Below are positions 26,344 to 36,019 of a DNA stretch of 64,000 bases, one piece after another (within the stretch, counting starts at the first letter, position 1; the number at the start of each line of letters is the position of its first letter). The notes under the pieces were generated by a model. That model was not told the DNA's origin, ran no database searches, and was given only the letters and a program-made list of their open reading frames with translations. A program made the translations under genes and the position numbers. The DNA lies in NCBI RefSeq assembly GCF_009604425.1, contig NZ_WEGI01000010.1, positions 124,001 to 188,000 on the forward strand, written 5' to 3'. The stretch comes from Nocardia aurantia (GTDB lineage: Bacteria; Actinomycetota; Actinomycetes; Mycobacteriales; Mycobacteriaceae).

Positions 26344-26931
26344 GGGGTGCCAGGGATGGCCGGGATGGCCCGGGGTGCCAGGGATGGCCGGGATGGCCCG
26401 GGGTGCCGGGGATGGCCGGGTGCCAAGTTGGCCGGGTGCCGGAGTGCCGGGGGTGGCCTGGGTGCCCGGGTGCCAAGGTGGGCCGGAGTGTCAGGTGGCC
26501 AAGGGGCCGGGGGTACCCGGGTGCTCGGGTGCCAAGGTGGCCGGGGTGCCGGGGTGCCAAGGTGGTCGGGGTGCCGGGGTGCCAAGGTGGCCGGGGTGGC
26601 CGGGGTGCCGACGTGGCCGGGGTGCCGGGATGCCGACGTGGCCGGGGTGCCGGGATGCCGACGTGGCCGGGGTGCCGGGATGCCGACGTGGCCGGGGTGC
26701 CGGGATGCCGACGTGGCCGGGGTGCCGGGGTGGCCGGGGTGCCGGGATGCCAAGGTGGCCGGGGTGCCGGGATGCCAAGGTGGCCGGGGTGCCCGGGTGC
26801 CAAGGTGGCCGGGGTGTCGGCGTGCCGGGATGCCAAGTGGCCGGGGTGCCAACGTGGCCGGGGTGCCAACGTGGCCGGGGTGCCCGGGTGCCGGGGTGCC
26901 AACATGGCCGGAGTGTCAGGTGGCCAAGGGG
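26344..26931. repeat. GC-rich minisatellite of 25/28-bp units between convergent genes
   Basis: About 590 bp of tandem repeats. The left end has about three 28-bp units (26344-26427). The centre has four consecutive perfect 25-bp copies (26613-26712) of a unit starting GTGGCCGGGGTGCC, surrounded by diverged 17-28-bp variants. A 26-bp block at 26481-26506 recurs at 26906-26931, bracketing the core. Because 25 is not a multiple of 3, several frames are open across the array on both strands, but their Gly/Val/Pro/Cys or Pro/His/Arg products are artefacts. The plus strand is studded with GGGG and GGG runs, so G-quadruplexes are possible. The array lies tail-to-tail between mdh and the F420-type oxidoreductase. 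The gap 26301-27027 contains no credible gene. Confidence 0.92.
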
Positions 26932-27027
26932 CGGGGTACCGGTTCCGCCCGATCATCGCGCCGTTCGTCCGATCATCGACAGCGTGGTCGGCCGAACGGC
27001 GCGGCTCTCCCGTGCGGCGAGCAACCG

Positions 27028-27897
27028 TCAGCACTTCGCGATGACGGAATTCCCGTAGCGTTCGAGGTGCGCGATCTTCTTGGCCAGCGGCTCGGTGTCC
27101 TCGCCCGCTACGTACGGGTAGCGGAAGCCGACGATCACGTCGGTGACGCCCTTGTCCTCCAGCCGCTTGATGCCGTCGGTGGTGTAGGCGTCCACGGAGG
27201 CGACGTGGATCTCGAACGGGAGGGTGCTCTCCCGCTCGGGCAGCAGTTCCGTGAGCCGGGCGAGCATCCGATCGAGGTCGGCGGGATCGCCGCCGGCGTG
27301 CATCCAGCCGTCGCCGAGCCGGGCCGCGCGCCGCAGCGCCGCCTCGCTGTGCCCGCCGATCAGGATCGGCACCGGCTGCGTGGGCGCCGGCGTGATCTTG
27401 ATCTTCGGGAAGTCGTAGAACTCGCCGTGGTACTCGAAATACTCGCCGCCGCACAGCCCGCGCACCACCTCGATGCACTCGTCCATCCGCTTGCCGCGCT
27501 TGGCGAACGGCACGCCCATGATGTCGAAATCCTCCGGCCACGGGCTGATCCCCACCCCGAGCCCGAACCGGTTGCCGCTCAGATACGCCAGCGACGCGGT
27601 CTGCTTCGCCACCAGCACCGGCGGCCGGATCGGCAGCTTGATCACGAACGGCGTGAACCGCAACCGGGTCGTCGCGGCGGCCAGCGCCGCGGACAGCACG
27701 AACGCCTCGATGAACGGCTTGCCGTCGAGGAACTCCCGCGACCCGTCCGGCGTGTACGGATACGTGGAATCCGACTCGGCCGGATAGGCGATGCTGTCGG
27801 CGATCGACATGCTGTGGAACCCGGCCGCCTCGGCGGCCTGCGCCAGCGGAATGTAGTGCGCGGGATCAGTCATCGCCTCTGCGTAGGTGAAGCGCAT
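27028..27897 (-). CDS. LLM-class (F420-dependent type) oxidoreductase
   Basis: 289 residues from the ATG at 27897, with GAGAGGA 8 nt upstream. It is a TIM-barrel luciferase-like protein: MRFTYAEAMTDPAHYIPLAQ at the start, the LRFTPFVIKLPIRPP strand, GNRFGLGVGISPWPEDF, VRGLCGGEYFEYHGEFYDF and PVPILIGGHSEAALRRAARL with the GDGWM motif. In actinobacteria this subclass usually uses coenzyme F420, whose synthesis Nocardia and mycobacteria share; the substrate is unknown. A 20-bp palindrome resembling KstR-type operators lies 28 bp upstream, suggesting repression linked to lipid or sterol metabolism. That regulation is inferred. Confidence 0.85.
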   Translation of the reverse strand: MRFTYAEAMTDPAHYIPLAQAAEAAGFHSMSIADSIAYPAESDSTYPYTPDGSREFLDGKPFIEAFVLSAALAAATTRLRFTPFVIKLPIRPPVLVAKQTASLAYLSGNRFGLGVGISPWPEDFDIMGVPFAKRGKRMDECIEVVRGLCGGEYFEYHGEFYDFPKIKITPAPTQPVPILIGGHSEAALRRAARLGDGWMHAGGDPADLDRMLARLTELLPERESTLPFEIHVASVDAYTTDGIKRLEDKGVTDVIVGFRYPYVAGEDTEPLAKKIAHLERYGNSVIAKC

Positions 27898-28279
27898 CGG
27901 TGCAGTCCTCTCGAAATCGCGAAAAACTAGAACAGATTCTAGTTCTCTCCGCGATGCTAGCGGCCACCCCACCACCCCGGCACAGTTTCCCCCGACCGAG
28001 ACACGTGGATCTGCCGCGGGTCCGCGCGGAACGGGGTTCTGAGGGAGGATGTCGGGCAGCGCTCGAGGACGACGCCATCGGCCTCGGTACGACATCTGCA
28101 ACGGCCGCGGCGACCGCGTCCGGGCGAAGTCGAGATCGCGACGAACCTGAAGGGCGGTGGCTCGTCCGAGGAGGCCGCGGGCCGACCGCGGCTGCCGACC
28201 GGAAACCGGCTGCCGACCGGAAACTGGAAACCGGCGGACGATACCCCCCGGCCGACTCGGCGAGCGATTCGGCTCGTGG
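27898..28279. other. Intergenic region with one operator-like palindrome
   Basis: 382 bp between two genes on the same strand. Apart from the palindrome at 27925-27944, it contains a GC-rich stretch with short repeats of CCGGAAAC type around 28193-28240. No reading frame here looks protein-like. No terminator hairpin was recognised for the gene ending at 28280. Confidence 0.5.
27925..27944 (-). promoter_or_regulatory. Perfect 8-4-8 palindrome, KstR/TetR-like operator
   Basis: AACTAGAA-CAGA-TTCTAGTT is a perfect inverted repeat 28 bp upstream of the oxidoreductase start. It fits the mycobacterial KstR pattern TNNAACNNGTTNNA with one mismatch, and resembles the two sites at 30743-30773. The regulator is not encoded in this window near these genes. 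Confidence 0.55.
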
Positions 28280-30229
28280 TCAGAGCCGGTCGTTCTCGTA
28301 TTCGTAGATGATCTCGTCCTGGTGGGTCTGGCCGATCACCTCGGGGGTGGTCTCGCCGAGGGAGCCGGTGAGGTCGCTGTTGCCGGTGGCGCTGTGATAC
28401 GGCTGCACCGTGCGGGACTTCTGGTCCTCGTTGTCGCGCTGGGCGGCCGCGCCGGGCGCGCCGAGGAAACCGCCGCCGCCCGCGCCCTGGCCCGGTGCCC
28501 CGGGCATGCCCGGACCGAACGGGACGGCGGAGACACCGGCGGCGGGACGCAGGCCGGGGACCGAGCCGCCGGGGCCGCCGGGGTGAGCGCCGCCTCCGCC
28601 GCCGCCCACGCCGCCGGAATATCCGCCGCCGCCGTAGGATCCGAGGCCGCCGTAAGAGCCGGGGTGAGCTCCGTTGTAGCCGCCGTAGCCCGCGGCGACG
28701 GTGGCGTCTCCGGTGCCGAGGCGGGAACCGAGCGAGTCGCTGCCGAGGCCGACCGTGCGGGCGTTGTCGCCGGAGAGGATCTGCTGCGCCTCGTCCAGCA
28801 TCGGCTGGCCGATGTTCTGGGCGGCCGCCTGGGCCGCATCGTTGAGAGTGGCGGCGTCGGCGCCGGTCAGCTGTTGCACGACGCCCGCCAATTGGGCTGT
28901 GTAGCCGGACAATTCGGCGCGGGTGGCATTGACGATCGATACCGCTTGGCCGAGCGACTCGGTGGCGGTGGTGATGAGCGTGGCCTGCCCCGGCGGGGTG
29001 AACACGACGGGCGCGAGCGCGGTGGCCTCGGCCGCGAAGGCCTGGGCGATCGCGGTCAGCTGGACGTTGCCGCGCTGGATCACGCCGGCGGCCTGTTCGG
29101 TCAGCTGCGAGATGTCCAGGCCGCGCTGGCTCGTGTCCTGCCCCTGCGCCTGGGCCCGCTGACCGGCCTCCTGGGCGCTGCGTGCGGACTTGCCCTGCCA
29201 CACCTGGTCGACGGTCTTGAACGCGCCCGCGCCGACCTGCATCGCGGCCTGGATGACCTGGGAGCCCTGGCCGATGATCGAGGCCGGGTTGACCGCGCCG
29301 AGGACGCCGGTCCCGAAGCCGCTCAGCAGATCGAGGAACGGTTTGAGCAGGGCGTCGGCGCCGGGCACGGCGGGCAGCGCCAGCCCGTGCAGCAGGGCGC
29401 CGACCGGATCCGGCGGGAGCGCCGGAGCGACCGCCGGGGTCGCGGCGGCCGCCGAGGCGCCGCCGGCCGCGCTGTGTGAGGCGGCGACCGCAGGAGCCGC
29501 AGACGAGGTCGCGCCGACGGCGGAGGTGGTCGCCGCGTGTGCCGCATCGAGGCCGGCGGGGGTGGTGTTGTACGCCGCCGTGCCGACGGAGGCCGGGATG
29601 GTGCCGAACTGTTGCGCCGCGCCGATCGTCGCCGAGGTGATGTCGAACGGCTGGGCAGAGCCGCCCGGGACGGATCCGAACGACGGCGCAGCCGCACCGG
29701 GAGCGGCGGGCATACCGAACGGCTGGGCCGAACCGAGGGCCGCGGCGGCCGCATGCGCCGCGCCGGGGGGGTGTGGCACGGTTCGGCGTTGTTCGGTCGA
29801 ATGTGTCGCTCCCGCAAGTGGATTCAGTGCGGGGAATATCGTGTCGTGGGCATCGGCGAGTAACTCCGGTGTGTCGCCGCGCGCGATGTGCGGGTCGCCG
29901 GGTCCGACGGTGTCCGTCGGCGTGGGCCCGCCGAGGCCGGTCGGGTGCGTGGCGCCGAGCAGGGGATCGTCGAATTCGTCGATGTCGGCCGGTGTGGATC
30001 CGCCGGGACCGGCGGGGTGCGTGCCGAGGAGCGCCGAGGTATCGGCCTCCTCGAACTCCTTGTGCGCCACCGCGAATGCGGGTGGATCAGGCGGGAGCAT
30101 GTCGTCGGGCCACTGCGGCAGTTCCAGCTCGAGCATCGGGCCGAGGGTGCCGCCCGCGGTGATCAGTTGCTGAACCGGGAGGGGCTCGGCCTGCGCGCCG
30201 ATCACACCGGTGTCGTATCCGGAATCCAT
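28280..30229 (-). CDS. WXG-containing, Gly/Pro-rich probable type VII secretion substrate
   Basis: 649 residues. The N-terminal 240-300 are Pro/Thr/Gly/Ala-rich and probably disordered. A helical core (about 300-480) contains TVDQVWQGKSARS with a W-x-G turn at W344, flanked by long amphipathic helices rich in Gln and Ala (QAAGVIQRGNVQLTAIAQAF, TATESLGQAVSIVNATRAEL), as in WXG100/PPE-type proteins. A Gly-rich segment and an acidic tail (DEIIYEYENDRL) follow. The EspC-like gene lies directly upstream with a 3-bp gap, the arrangement of EspC-EspA or EspF-EspE pairs. It is therefore probably exported as a partner or as cargo. No ESX core genes are nearby, so the machine that exports it is unknown. 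Confidence 0.65.
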   Translation of the reverse strand: MDSGYDTGVIGAQAEPLPVQQLITAGGTLGPMLELELPQWPDDMLPPDPPAFAVAHKEFEEADTSALLGTHPAGPGGSTPADIDEFDDPLLGATHPTGLGGPTPTDTVGPGDPHIARGDTPELLADAHDTIFPALNPLAGATHSTEQRRTVPHPPGAAHAAAAALGSAQPFGMPAAPGAAAPSFGSVPGGSAQPFDITSATIGAAQQFGTIPASVGTAAYNTTPAGLDAAHAATTSAVGATSSAAPAVAASHSAAGGASAAAATPAVAPALPPDPVGALLHGLALPAVPGADALLKPFLDLLSGFGTGVLGAVNPASIIGQGSQVIQAAMQVGAGAFKTVDQVWQGKSARSAQEAGQRAQAQGQDTSQRGLDISQLTEQAAGVIQRGNVQLTAIAQAFAAEATALAPVVFTPPGQATLITTATESLGQAVSIVNATRAELSGYTAQLAGVVQQLTGADAATLNDAAQAAAQNIGQPMLDEAQQILSGDNARTVGLGSDSLGSRLGTGDATVAAGYGGYNGAHPGSYGGLGSYGGGGYSGGVGGGGGGAHPGGPGGSVPGLRPAAGVSAVPFGPGMPGAPGQGAGGGGFLGAPGAAAQRDNEDQKSRTVQPYHSATGNSDLTGSLGETTPEVIGQTHQDEIIYEYENDRL

Positions 30230-30232
30230 TGC

Positions 30233-30556
30233 TCAGCCCCCGATCTGCTCGCCGATGGCGCCGAGTGCGCCGGCCAGCGAGCCGTCCGCGTCGTCGAAGG
30301 TCGCCGCGGTGCCGAATGCCGCCTTGCCGATGTGGTCGACCTTGGCGGACAGATCGTTGACATCGTGCGCGTGCAGGACCTGCGCGGCGGCGAACATCGC
30401 GAGATAGTCGGCGCCGATGAGGCCGAAGACCGGAGTCATGGCGACGATGTGCTGGGTGGCGTCGTAATTCGCGGTGCCCGCGATGTCCGCGGCGACACCC
30501 TGGTTGGTGGCGGCGAATTCGCGCACCGCCGTGGTTTCCACCGAGAGATCGGCCAT
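30233..30556 (-). CDS. EspC-family type VII secretion target
   Basis: 107 residues starting MADLSVETTAVREFAATNQG. Two helices joined near residue 45-55 and an Ala-rich second half match the EspC/DUF2580-type small ESX-associated proteins of mycobacteria and nocardiae. The usual YxxxD export motif near the C-terminus appears as TFDDADGSLAG, with Phe instead of Tyr (FxxxD). It lacks a Sec signal. It precedes the large WXG-containing protein with a 3-bp gap and presumably forms a heterodimer with it. The pair is divergent from the SDR gene. Confidence 0.72.
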   Translation of the reverse strand: MADLSVETTAVREFAATNQGVAADIAGTANYDATQHIVAMTPVFGLIGADYLAMFAAAQVLHAHDVNDLSAKVDHIGKAAFGTAATFDDADGSLAGALGAIGEQIGG

Positions 30557-30742
30557 CGGTGTTCCCCCATCTGTGCTCGGTCCTGACATTGTCCGCCCGG
30601 CTGCCGGGATTCGCGAACGATAACCTCGAGCAACCCGGACCGGGCAGTGTTGCTCCGGGGCACTCGGGTGTGGCTGGGCCTCAATATAACCGACGGGCCC
30701 GACAGGTTTCGACCCTTCGAATCGCCCACCTGAGAACAAAAT

Positions 30743-30777
30743 TAGAACTTGTTGCAAATTAGAACAAGTTCTATATT
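30743..30777 (+). promoter_or_regulatory. Promoter with two KstR-like operators before the SDR gene
   Basis: Two matches to TNNAACNNGTTNNA lie at 30743-30756 (TAGAACTTGTTGCA) and 30760-30773 (TAGAACAAGTTCTA), centres 17 bp apart. A candidate -10 (TATATT, 30772-30777) and -35 (TTGTTG, 30749-30754) are 17 bp apart and covered by both sites, so binding would block transcription. The gene starts only 9 nt after the -10, so the mRNA is near-leaderless. The opposite-strand EspC-like operon could share the control. Confidence 0.6.
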
Positions 30778-30786
30778 CTCGTTTGC

Positions 30787-31776
30787 ATGAAGGTCGCAGT
30801 CACCGGCGCAGCCGGGTTCCTGGGTACGAACCTGCTCCACCGATTGGTGGAGCGTGGTCACGAGGTGACCGCTATCGACCGGGTCCGTCCCACCGGCGCC
30901 GTGGACCCCAACATCGACTGGATCTCCGCTGACGTACTGGATCCGGTGTCGATGCGCGCGGCGCTCGCGGGTGCGGAGGTGGTCTATCACCTGGTCGCGG
31001 TGATCACTCTCGCCCATCGGCACGATCTGGCCTGGCGGGTGAACACCGAGGGGGTGCGGGTGGTCGCGGAGGCCGCGCGCGAGGTCGGCGTGCGCCGCTT
31101 CGTGCACACCAGCTCGATCCACTCGTTCGACCAGTACAGCTGCGGCGGCCGGATCGATGAGAGCTCGGCGCGGTCGACAGCCGCGAATCTGCCGGTCTAC
31201 GACCGCTCGAAGTGGCAGGGCGAGGTCGAACTGCGCACCGTGATCGACGCCGGACTCGACGCGGTGATCTGCAATCCGACCGGCGTGTACGGGCCGATCG
31301 ACCACACCGGCTCGCGGATCAACACCACCCTGCGCGACGCGGCCCGCGGGCTCATCCCGGTGATGATCGGCGGCGGATTCGACCTGGTCGATGTGCGGGA
31401 TGTCGCCGACGGCCTGCTGCTGGCCGCCGAACACGGCCGCACCGGCGAGAACTACCTGCTCACCGGCGAGATGGTCTCGATGCTGGAGCTGACCAGGCTG
31501 GCGGCCGCCGGCAACGGCAAGCGCGGCCCGGCGTTCGCGATTCCGGCGAAGGTGATCTCGGCCGCGATCCCGGTGCTGGAGCCGATCGGCAAGCTGTTCG
31601 GCAGCGATCGGGTGTCGCGCGCGGCGATGGGCGCGCTGCTGGCCGCGCCCGTGGTCGACGGCGCCAAGGCCCGCGCCGAACTGGGCTACCGGCCCCGGCC
31701 GACCGCCGACACCGTGCGCGATCTGATCGCCTTCTACAACGGGGATCTCGCCGACCGCGCGGGTGCGAGTGCTTGA
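30787..31776 (+). CDS. Extended SDR: NAD-dependent epimerase/3-beta-HSD-like protein
   Basis: 329 residues with the extended short-chain dehydrogenase fold: nucleotide loop VTGAAGFLGTNLLHRL at the N-terminus, acidic residue after strand 2 (AIDRVRP), VYHLVAVI, the serine-containing VHTSSIHSF and the catalytic YDRSK (Y-x3-K). It can be a sugar-nucleotide epimerase/dehydratase or a 3-beta-hydroxysteroid dehydrogenase-like enzyme. The KstR-like operators in its promoter favour a sterol or lipid substrate, but sequence alone does not decide. The ATG at 30787 follows the promoter with almost no leader. Confidence 0.85.
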   Translation: MKVAVTGAAGFLGTNLLHRLVERGHEVTAIDRVRPTGAVDPNIDWISADVLDPVSMRAALAGAEVVYHLVAVITLAHRHDLAWRVNTEGVRVVAEAAREVGVRRFVHTSSIHSFDQYSCGGRIDESSARSTAANLPVYDRSKWQGEVELRTVIDAGLDAVICNPTGVYGPIDHTGSRINTTLRDAARGLIPVMIGGGFDLVDVRDVADGLLLAAEHGRTGENYLLTGEMVSMLELTRLAAAGNGKRGPAFAIPAKVISAAIPVLEPIGKLFGSDRVSRAAMGALLAAPVVDGAKARAELGYRPRPTADTVRDLIAFYNGDLADRAGASA

Positions 31777-31801
31777 CAGGGCTTAGAACACCTGTTCGAA
31801 T
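31773..31801 (+). promoter_or_regulatory. SOS box within a promoter for the radical SAM gene
   Basis: TAGAAC-ACCT-GTTCGA (31784-31799) matches the actinobacterial LexA consensus TCGAACNNNNGTTCGA except for one base. It sits between a perfect -35 (TTGACA, 31773-31778) and a -10-like TCGAAT (31796-31801) at 17-bp spacing. The ATG at 31808 lies 7 nt past the -10, so the transcript is probably leaderless. LexA binding would occlude the promoter. Confidence 0.75.
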
Positions 31802-31807
31802 GGTCGG

Positions 31808-32827
31808 ATGCGGTGGCAGCGGCAGAGCCTGAACGCCGACGACGGCGCTCTACCCGGCCTGGAGCGGGCCGGGTTCGTGCGCACCGTGCGCACACCGGAA
31901 TTCGAGGGCGTCACCTTCCACGAGGTGTTGTGCAAGAGCGCGCTGAACAAGGTGCCGGCGAGTTCCGGCGTGCCGTTCGACTGGACCGTCAACACCATGC
32001 GCGGCTGTTCGCACGCCTGCACATACTGTTTCGCCCGCAGTACCCACGAATATCTGGATCTCGACGCCGGTCGCGATTTCGATTCCCAGATCGTGGTGAA
32101 GACCAATGTCGGCGCGGTGCTGCGGCGCGAACTGGCCCGGCGGTCCTGGCGCCGGGAACCGGTCGCGCTGGGCACGAACACCGATCCGTATCAGCGGGCC
32201 GAGGGCCGTTATCGGCTGATGCCCGGAATCATCCGGGCGCTGGCCGATTCCGGCACGCCGTTCTCCATCCTGACCAAGGGCACGCTGTTGCGCCGCGATC
32301 TGCCGTTGTTGCGGGCGGCCGCCGCCGCGGTGCCGGTGCGGCTCGCGGTCTCGATCGCGATCCTCGACCTCGACCTGCACCGCGGCCTAGAGGCGGGTAC
32401 GCCGAGCCCCCGGGCCCGGCTGGAGCTGGTGCGGGCCCTGGCCGACGCCGGATTCGCCGTGAATGTGATGGCGGCCCCGATCGTTCCGTATCTCACCGAC
32501 GGCACCGCGCACCTGGAGGAATTGTTCGGGTCCATCGCGGCGGCCGGCGCGGCGAGTGCCGTCGCGATCCCGATGCACCTGCGCGGCAGTACACGCGGCT
32601 GGTTCCTGGAGTGGCTCACCGCCGCGCACCCGGCGCTGCTGCGGCGTTATCGGCAGTTGTACGGTCGTGGGGCGTATGTCACACCGGAGTATTCCGGGTG
32701 GCTGCGGGATCGCATCGACCCGCTGCTGGACCGGTACGCGCTACGGTCCACGCGTCCAACGGAATCCGATGCACGCCCGGTACCGGTCGCGCAAGGCGAA
32801 TCGCAATTGTCGTTATTCACAGTCTGA
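31808..32827 (+). CDS. Radical SAM protein (Rv2578c-like)
   Basis: 339 residues. The radical SAM cluster motif is CSHACTYC (C67, C71, C74; CxxxCxxC) within MRGCSHACTYCFARSTHEYL, placing it near the spore-photoproduct-lyase/SplB-like group. It should bind a [4Fe-4S] cluster and SAM; the substrate is unknown. M. tuberculosis Rv2578c is, from memory, LexA-controlled, and this gene has a near-consensus SOS box in its promoter, which supports a DNA-damage role. The start follows from promoter geometry; another ATG at 31800 is out of frame. A 110-bp gap separates it from korA. Confidence 0.88.
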   Translation: MRWQRQSLNADDGALPGLERAGFVRTVRTPEFEGVTFHEVLCKSALNKVPASSGVPFDWTVNTMRGCSHACTYCFARSTHEYLDLDAGRDFDSQIVVKTNVGAVLRRELARRSWRREPVALGTNTDPYQRAEGRYRLMPGIIRALADSGTPFSILTKGTLLRRDLPLLRAAAAAVPVRLAVSIAILDLDLHRGLEAGTPSPRARLELVRALADAGFAVNVMAAPIVPYLTDGTAHLEELFGSIAAAGAASAVAIPMHLRGSTRGWFLEWLTAAHPALLRRYRQLYGRGAYVTPEYSGWLRDRIDPLLDRYALRSTRPTESDARPVPVAQGESQLSLFTV

Positions 32828-32937
32828 ATCGCGTCGTAGCGTGGCAACTCGGGTGTGTCCCGGTGCGAGCGGAGTAACTTGGCGTGTGGTATCGCAGACC
32901 AGGCGAGTGGCCGACTCAGAGGAAGTGATGCGGGCGC

Positions 32938-34859
<1,922 letters not shown>

Positions 34860-34860
<1 letters not shown>

Positions 34861-35939
34861 TGACCATCATCGAAACCTCGCTGGTCGGAACCGATCTCGG
34901 CCTCACCGGGCTGTCCGGGGTACCCGCCGCCGAGGGTCCGCAGAAGGTCAAGGAGTACACCTCCGATCAGGAGGTGCGGTGGTGCCCGGGCTGCGGCGAT
35001 TACGTCATCCTCGCCACCGTGCGGAGTTTCCTCGCGGACCTCGGTCTGCGCCGCGAGAATCTGATGTTCGTCTCGGGCATCGGCTGCTCCAGCCGCTTCC
35101 CGTACTACCTCGACGCGTACGGCGTCCACTCCATCCACGGCCGCGCCCCGGCCATCGCGACCGGTCTCGCCGTCACCCGGCCCGACCTGTCGGTCTGGGT
35201 GGTCACCGGTGACGGCGACGCGCTGTCCATCGGCGGCAACCACCTGATCCACGCCCTGCGCCGCAACGTGAACATGACGATCCTGTTGTTCAACAACCGG
35301 ATCTACGGACTCACCAAGGGGCAGTACTCGCCGACGTCGGAACCCGGCAAGATCACCAAGTCGACCCCGATGGGCTCGGTCGACCATCCGTTCAACACGC
35401 TCTCGGTGGCGCTGGGCGCCGAGGCCACCTTCGCGGCCCGCGCCCTGGATTCCGACCGCGCCGGACTCACGGAGGTACTCCAGGCCGCCGCGACCCACCG
35501 GGGCACCGCCTTTGTGGAAATTTTGCAGGACTGCCCGATCTACAACGACGGCTCGTTCGACGTGCTGCGCCGCGAGAACGCGGAATCGCATCTGATCCGC
35601 CTGAGCCACGGCCGGCCGATCCGATTCGGCGCCGACGGTGAATTCGCGGTGGTGCGCAACGGGTTCGGGGTCGAGGTGGTGCGCGCCGACTCCGTCGCCG
35701 AGGCCGACATCGTGGTGCACGACGCCTACACCGACGATCCGGAATACGCCTACGCGCTGTCCCGGCTGTCGGATCAGGAGCTGACGCACGTGCCGGTCGG
35801 CATCTTCCGCAGCGCCTCGCGACCCACCTACGACGACGGGGTGCGGGCGCAGTCGGAAATCGCCCGGGAGCGCAAGCCGGTCGGTCCGAACTCCCTGCAG
35901 AACCTGTTGTCCGGCAAGGAGACCTGGACCGTCGCCTGA
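34860..35939 (+). CDS. korB: 2-oxoacid:ferredoxin oxidoreductase beta subunit
   Basis: 359 residues, the thiamine-diphosphate-binding catalytic subunit. It has CPGCGDYVILATVRSF near the start, GIGCSSRFPYYLDAYGVHSI, and the ThDP motif GDGDALSIGGNHLIHALRRN ending at NNRIYGLTKGQ. The cysteines expected to bind the Fe-S cluster are present in WCPGCGD and GCS and in LQDCPIYNDG. It is translationally coupled to korA through a 1-nt overlap. It converges on the metallopeptidase gene with a hairpin between. Confidence 0.94.
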
Positions 35940-35960
35940 ACGAGGCCGCCGCAGCGCGCG

Positions 35961-35999
35961 GCCGAACTGTCCGGTTTCGCACCGGGCCGGCAGTTCGGC
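35961..35999. terminator. Bidirectional hairpin between korB and the metallopeptidase gene
   Basis: GCCGAACTG (35961-35969) pairs perfectly with CAGTTCGGC (35991-35999), with a second inner CCGG/CCGG pairing. It lies between two convergent 3' ends (35939 and 36020) and can serve both. Confidence 0.7.
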
Positions 36000-36019
36000 G
36001 ACGTACCGCGTCGGCGTGC

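Noticed and set aside
26613..26712. Possible CRISPR array (25-bp direct repeats)
   Set aside because: The copies are directly adjacent with no unique spacers, and no cas genes are nearby.
26347..27930. Long open frames through the minisatellite (Gly/Cys/Val/Pro-rich products)
   Set aside because: They arise because a stop-free 25-bp unit repeats and cycles through all frames; overlapping frames on both strands are equally open, and no ribosome site or known domain supports any.
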